Assembly: GCF_030272615.1 (NCBI RefSeq)
Contig: NC_081408.1
Location: 59,790,114 to 59,854,113, forward strand
From: Cryptomeria japonica
Lineage: Eukaryota; Streptophyta; Pinopsida; Cupressales; Cupressaceae
Length of the DNA stretch: 64,000 nucleotides
Direction: 5' to 3'
Shown: one piece after another, positions 58,873 to 64,000 of the stretch
How the letters are laid out: the number at the start of each line of letters is the position of its first letter
Position numbering within the stretch: position 1 is the stretch's first letter
Notes under the pieces: model-generated
What the model was told of the DNA's origin: nothing
The model's input: only the letters and a program-made list of their open reading frames with translations
Databases searched by the model: none
Program-made: the position numbers and the translations under genes

Positions 58873-61800
58873 TGAAGGAACATAATGGACCATTGAGAAG
58901 GGGGTGAATAGGTGGCAATCAAAAACTTTAACTTATCAAAATGATTTAAACTTTAATAATATAAATCAATAAGCTATGAACAAAGATATTAAACTAATCA
59001 ACAAACACACATAATAGGCAAATCCATAACACAAGATATATGAGGAAAATTAACAGTGGAGAAAAACCTCAGTGATAAATGTTGTTCGAGTCTACTACTC
59101 AAATCTAGCCTCACAAGAAAAAAAAATTACAATGTGTAGGGCACCAACCCAAGGAGCACCAATCCTTGAAGTTTATGGGCACCAACCCAAAGGAGCAGCT
59201 ACTCCTTCTTTGAGCACCCACTCAAATATTTACAATGATTTAATAATCAATTTGATACAATGAAAATCCTTGTTACAAATGTGTTTTGTTAGACCATACA
59301 ATATTATTGCTGGCTCACTGTGTTATCTGCACTCATGATTGTGTGACTCTTCCCTGCTCTCAAACACTATACTCTACACTCTATCTTCTTCTATTAGACC
59401 ATTTTTCCAACCTTTTTTTCTCTACTCTTCTTTATAGCCAGCTCACTACTTTCTTCTCAAAACATTCCTCCACTTACTGCATTATCTAGCTCGAGTTTTA
59501 ACTTCTCTAGTCTTAGGTCTTTGCAGCTCTCTATCTCACTCTATGTTTTCTTCTCTATCTGTTACACATTTTTTTGCAACCTATTCTTAGTTATCTTCTT
59601 CACCTACAACTAATCATCATCGACTTGCACACTCTGAACTCATGGTATACACTTACCTTTTCATCTCCTTACTTTCTCTAGAATTGTCCATAGATGTTTT
59701 AATCATCATCAATTTGTCTACCTTTTCCATCTCAGCTGTCACACCTAACGATGTCAAATATCATCACCTGAGCTTTGTACTCGGTCATCTCTGTACCTAC
59801 AGGATTTCCCTCCAAGGATAAATTCAAACTCTGATCTTCTCGGCCTCTAAGAAGTCATGTCTGCCAACACTTTTTACTCTCTGCACATCCTCTTAGCCAC
59901 CCATATAAAATGCATCTTTCATATCCTTTGAACATTCCCTGTATCTGGATTACTAAATTTAGTAATCTTCAACTCCCCATAAGATCAGATATCTTCTTCG
60001 TAGATCATCTTGAGCTGCACAACAATCAATCTACAACTTGGTCACCATTAATGCATTCTTTTCTCTCTCTTGACCTCCCCTGAAAAGATTGACAACTGCC
60101 TCATTTAAATTCATCATCACTAACTTTTACCTGTCAAGTTTATTCTTCAACCAGCAAGGATGCCACATTTCTTCAAAATAATCATCCAAGTTGCTCAGTC
60201 AACGTCAGTCAACTTCCACGTGGATCCCTGTTTCTATTAGGTTACAAACATGTCCACATTGTCATCACAATTGAACATACCTACCTAAGACTTTGTCACT
60301 ACGAGATAGTGGGATATGCATCACCTCTCATTTGTCTTGTTTTTCAAGGGTTATATCTTCTATTATTTAGTATTGTGAGATAGCAGAGGGACACTATTTT
60401 CTTTTCTTTGTGGTTATAGCACAAGGTCTCATTCCTCTTGTCCATCACACCATGGGATAGCAGGATGACACCACTGCCAAGACATCAGACCCACATAGCC
60501 AACCTAGAAGAATAGTCAGATGTCACTTGGATGCCACATCACATGAAGGATTCAACTCAGCACCCACATCATCAGCCACACCATCTGATAGAGATCAAAT
60601 TTCAAATGGACTTCACCCTTCTCTTATGGTCTGAAAATGTCTTGCTAAAATGGCAAGTTACATCGAAATCCAGTGGGTCCCATATGAAGCCAACAATAAT
60701 CTACCACCTGTCGCATAACTGACATGACCTCTCCATGTAAACATTCATTTTCTGATGTGACATTAAACATTTCATATTAAATCATTTATTCAACCACCAT
60801 GGGCCCGAATATCGGAGGTCAAAGATCGCGCAGAAGTCAGAATAGAGAACCAATAAACTTCAACATTTCCAATAGGATGCGATATGTTGATAAGAGGATT
60901 TTTCACCATGTGGACCACACATTCAAAACACAACCAATCGACGGCTGCCATGTGCACACTTGAGCCTGAAGAGGTAGGGTCCCACCAACAAGAAACAATG
61001 GTTTGGGTGTAGCAAATAAAATCGCAGAGAGGGGAAAAGGTTTCACCGAAAAGGCTCCTTACATCGAAAAGAAGGATGTCACCAAGACCAAAGGCATATC
61101 AGACCGAAAGAGAAGCATATTGGTATAAATCATGATGTCTACAAAGTTCGATGGTAGTCATGCCGAAAGAAGAGGTTACACCGAAAACCAAAACATGCTG
61201 CCGAGAAACCTTCACCAAGACATAAACCTTGTCTCACCGAAAAGGGAATCCTAATGGTATAGCATATAAATGACTACATAGCCCAAAATAAGTCACAACA
61301 ATAGACCAAGTTACATAGTAATAGATGATGTTGCTGAGACAAAAATACATTCATGTCGAAAAACTGCCAAAGAATGGATTTTTGCATATTTCACTTTGCA
61401 ACTCACTTGGATCAAATTTGATGGATGAAACACACTATGAGATCAATATGGAATATGATCCCAACACTAAAGCACATGAATTCCACATAATATCTCCTCT
61501 TCAATTCAATCTTTCCTTCATTCCATTTCATTTCATCTTTTCTTTGGCTTGCAACATTTGTGTAGCATAACATGACATGTTATGCATGACTGCATAACCT
61601 GTGTGTTATGCGCTTCACATGTCTACAATTTTTCTCTTGTTGACATCAATCAAATTTTCATGCTTGTTGAATCTTTATCCAATGGGTATCTTGTATGTCT
61701 CTATGCATCTCCATCAACTCATCTTTGCTTACACACATGTTGACATCAATGACAACCTCAATGACGATAAATTTTGACATCAATCAACTCTGTATGTCTG

Positions 61801-61903
61801 TTCCATCTTCATCCAGTGGATGTCTTGTATGTCTCTCTATATCTCCATCAACTCATCTTTTCATACACACATGTTGACATCAATGACAACCTCAATGCTA
61901 ATA
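58873..61903 (-). repeat. 5' LTR of X
   Basis: 3031 bp, very long for a copia LTR. Element-strand ends are TATTAGCATTGAGG and GTTCCTTCA. It is colinear with 38738-41536. The U3 end has a partial internal duplication of CAACTCATCTTT..ACACACATGTTGACATC (about 61715-61760 and 61850-61890), which helps explain its greater length. No genes are seen. Confidence 0.82.
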
Positions 61904-61908
61904 GTTTG
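61904..61908. repeat. TSD of X, right copy
   Basis: GTTTG directly after the LTR end; matches 38733-38737. Confidence 0.82.
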
Positions 61909-62018
61909 CTAGTGAATGTCAAGTAAACCTTCTACCAAATTATCTTGAGCCAATTGAGAGAGGTATGATAGGTTGAGATACCCATACCACTAATCCCAAA
62001 GTGTAATGATGGATGTGT
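61909..62018 (-). pseudogene. Copia element Y pre-integrase fragment
   Basis: Reads LWD-x-WYGYLNLSYLSQLAQ then DNLVEGLLDI, the degraded LWHRRLGHLN and NMVxGLP motifs of copia pre-integrase. It joins in order and orientation to CELSK at 38700 once X is removed, confirming that X inserted in Y. Confidence 0.7.
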
Positions 62019-62060
62019 TAGGATTCCCACAGATACTGAGAGGGGGGCTGAATTAGTATC
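62019..62060. other. Probable short LTR remnant
   Basis: TGTTAGGATTCCCACAGATA and GAGGGGGGCTGAATTAGTA resemble the terminus of copia LTRs (compare GAGAAGGGGGTGAATAGG in X). Only about 42 bp remain before element E. Confidence 0.4.
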
Positions 62061-63429
62061 TGTAGTCACATAAATCTGTCCATTTTAATTAAATGAATAT
62101 TTCGTATTTATTTGATTAAAAATCCACTAGCCATCAGTTAATTAAATAAATATTTAATTAATTCATCCCCAAACATTCTTCTATTAATTAAATAAATTAT
62201 TCAATTTATTTTAATTAATTCATTAAATCCAATTCCAATCAATTAAATAAATAAATCTATTGATTTAATTAAATCCCCCTTTCCCTCTTTTAAATAAATT
62301 AACATTTATTTAAATCATTTTAAAACCCCCCCACTTGCATTTTCCTACAAATGCAACTTGCACATTTATTTGAAATAAATGAATTTTTATTTTAATAAAA
62401 TCCTATTTTCCCTCACCCACCAAATCCACTTGCAAAATCTAATCCCCTTCTAGATTCTTCTAACCCCTTCCTGATTAGCCTAATCCATCCCCTAATTATT
62501 GTCACATTCCTAAGCAAAATGGAGTCACTTCTCAAAGACTCCAAAGTCTTTGAAAAGCATTTAATGCTTTGTGTGTTCAACCAATTAACCCCCAAAGTCT
62601 TCCAAGACCACTAATGGTTCTTACATGACCATTTATGGCTCTTACATAACCATTTATGGTTATTTCAATCTTGTCTCCCCAAACATTTATTGTTTTGACC
62701 ATATTCATCCATTTCACATTTGCACAAGAGTTTATCCATTTAATAAAAGCTTTATTCTTTGAATAAAGAGTTTATTCATTCAACCAACCTTGACTCAAAA
62801 TCTCAAGGTCATATCAGGCATTTAATGCTTATTCCCTCTCCTCTTAACCTATCTCACAGTGACACTTGTCATCCTGGGATTGGGTTGAAAGCCCTCACAT
62901 GGATTTGAAATCATTCAATCCTGACCCTTGTTGAGATTACTCAATCTCAACCATCCATTGCTCCATTTTTCCTATAAATAGAGCTCATTCCTTCATAATC
63001 CAGATCCTGAAAACTTGTAAGCATTTAGACTATAGCCATTTTAGAGAGCATTTAGCATAGCATAACTAAATATTGTCTTTTGGTTAAAACACATCATTTT
63101 AGCATTAAAATAGCTTTTTATTTCACATTTAGAGCTATTCTATAAATCTCAATCCTCCATAAGCATCCATAGTGCAAAAAGCTGCTGAGAGCTACACTAT
63201 TTTGGAACTTGGAGAGGAGAGGAACAAGGGAGAAGGAACTAGGAGTATGTTAGGAGGTATTTGGAGATGCCTCATCATGTTTGCTTTGATAGTTAAATAT
63301 GCTTGCATGCTTATAGTCTCTCTTTTGGTATGCCTTTTTAGATTAGTTTTCGATTGACTAACACTAATGTTTTGTGTCTTTTGTGTTGATTGATCTTAGA
63401 CTAATCTTGTGCCATTTAGGAGGGAATCA
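62061..63429 (+). repeat. 5' LTR of E
   Basis: Starts TGTAGTCACATAAATCTG and ends GGAGGGAATCA, two bases before the PBS (1369 bp). The left end is inferred from the TGTAG start shared with the other LTRs. A+T-rich U3 blocks (TTAATTAAATAAAT) and repeated TAATGGTTCTTACATGACCA-type phrases (about 62610-62670) are present. Confidence 0.68.
62973..62980 (+). promoter_or_regulatory. TATA box of the E LTR
   Basis: TATAAATA in CCTATAAATAGAGCTCATTC, about 455 bp before the LTR end; the consensus fits a strong plant core promoter, giving an inferred start near 63005. Confidence 0.7.
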
Positions 63430-63431
63430 TT

Positions 63432-63470
63432 TGGTGAACCCGACGTGAATCGAACACGCAACCTTCTGAT
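63432..63470 (+). other. Extended 39-nt tRNA-Trp primer-binding site of E
   Basis: From TGGTGAACCCGACGTGAAT the complementarity to plant tRNA-Trp continues through GAACACGCAACCTTCTGAT, covering the acceptor, T-arm, variable loop and 3' anticodon stem and ending at the base after position 37. G1 and D match for only 18 nt. Confidence 0.8.
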
Positions 63471-63524
63471 TGTTGTTTTTGAAAATTAACATTTTTGCTT
63501 GTTGAAACTGCCACACAGGTCGCG

Positions 63525-63815
63525 CTTCGGCGCTATTGAACACGTTCTAGCGCTATTGCAACATTTTCTTTTATCGCTATTGTTCATATAATAGCGCTAA
63601 TGAAAAAGTTTTAGCGCTACTGATTCCATTCTGGCGCCTTTGTCACAGTTCTAGCGCTATTGCAACTATTTTAGCGCTTTTGACTTTCCGGATTTTTCTA
63701 TTATTTCAGCGCTACTGTGTAAAATAGCGCTTCTGCGACCGCAGACTAGCACTATTGTATTAATTAGCGCTTTTGTAAAAAAAAAAAAAGCAGAATAGTG
63801 CTATTGCGACAGAGT
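63525..63815 (+). repeat. Tandem AGCGCTATTG array in the E leader
   Basis: About thirteen units of consensus CTAGCGCTATTGCAACATTT (period near 20, some longer) follow the PBS by about 55 nt. The 6-bp palindrome AGCGCT is exact in about eight units (for example 63549, 63593, 63613, 63653, 63673, 63708, 63726, 63767). An A run (63777-63789) interrupts it. Confidence 0.85.
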
Positions 63816-64000
63816 GTTGTCCAATTCGCTTTGTAACCCAAAATCAGCATTTAGGCTTGTGTAAGCCCACACTAACGCTTTGACTATTGACCAGGTGCAG
63901 GTTCTAATCTTTTTGTGTGCAGGGAAAGGAGTTAGTAGATGCTCTAAAAAAAAAAAAATCTTTCTTTTTACTTTCTTTAAAAAGTTGGCTAAAAAGAATT

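Larger units (their letters stand above)
38738..61903 (-). mobile_element. Ty1/copia element X with ~3-kb LTRs, TA...CA ends, gag only
   Basis: LTRs 58873-61903 and 38738-41536 flank an internal region of only about 2.9 kb once the nested element D (41907-56319 plus its TSD) is removed. The 5-bp duplication GTTTG (38733-38737, 61904-61908) fixes the ends. The internal region has a tRNA-Met PBS, gag and a PPT but no protease, integrase or RT. It interrupts the integrase of copia element Y. It is thus a non-autonomous copia element with exceptionally long LTRs. Confidence 0.85.
62061..64000 (+). mobile_element. 5' end of gypsy-type element E
   Basis: A plus-strand LTR, PBS and leader run to the window edge. 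The tRNA-Trp PBS and the leader array match the organisation of G1 and D. No coding region has been reached at 64000; a frame at 63172-63357 lies in the LTR and is not a convincing gene. Confidence 0.75.

Noticed and set aside
63432-63470. tRNA-Trp gene or gene fragment
   Set aside because: Only the 3' half is present, on the opposite strand, without the D-arm and 5' acceptor, and placed exactly after an LTR end; a PBS explains it.

Overview
The window is a deeply nested block of plant LTR retrotransposons. I see no intact host gene. It has A+T-rich spacers, plant-type Ty3/gypsy (Tat-like, with dual RNase H) and Ty1/copia proteins, plant mobile domain (PMD) genes, a plant LINE remnant, and tRNA-Trp, tRNA-Arg-like and tRNA-Met primer-binding sites. 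This points to a seed plant with a large, repeat-rich nuclear genome. A gymnosperm is my guess, but the sequence alone does not settle it. Nearly all coding regions carry stops or frameshifts, many of the C-to-T type expected after cytosine methylation.

Layout. (1) 1-9136, minus: Ty3/gypsy element G1, entered in its RT. In order of its own transcription it has a 5' LTR (7686-9136), tRNA-Trp PBS, a leader with a 21-bp tandem array, gag, protease, a G-patch domain and RT. (2) 9137-about 9990, plus: 3' end of a LINE with an RNase H domain. (3) about 10005-24900, minus: gypsy element A, with a 3' LTR stub, PPT, an antisense PMD gene with its own TATA box and intron, a T-rich spacer, then integrase, two RNase H domains, RT, G-patch, protease and gag. 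(4) 25860-27979, minus: a deleted gypsy copy C. (5) 27980-34964: the 3' half of an A-like element B (3' LTR, PPT, antisense PMD gene), carrying a solo LTR F at 32035-33269. (6) 34965-37678: the 5' end of another element H (leader, tRNA-Arg-like PBS, LTR). (7) 37679-38737 and 61909-62018: an old Ty1/copia element Y, split by element X. (8) 38738-61903: copia element X, with roughly 3-kb LTRs, TA...CA ends, TSD GTTTG and gag only. (9) 41907-56319, inside X: a complete 14.4-kb non-autonomous gypsy element D with 98%-like LTRs and TSD GTTAT. It carries a gag-like/proline-rich ORF in place of pol, and an antisense PMD remnant that is itself broken by a solo LTR (44230-45803). (10) 62061-64000, plus: the 5' LTR, PBS and leader of element E, whose PBS matches 39 nt of tRNA-Trp.

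The most interesting pattern is architectural. The gypsy elements are two-way units: a sense gag-pol transcript from the LTR, and an oppositely oriented, TATA-driven, spliced PMD gene that starts just inside the 3' LTR. Degenerate GCGC-type tandem arrays lie near the 5' end of the sense transcripts (G1, D, H, E) and recur, in the antisense direction, in the first intron of the D PMD remnant. A stem-loop beside the PPT is conserved between the A/B and D families. D looks like a non-autonomous partner of G1, sharing its LTR, PBS, leader and gag start.
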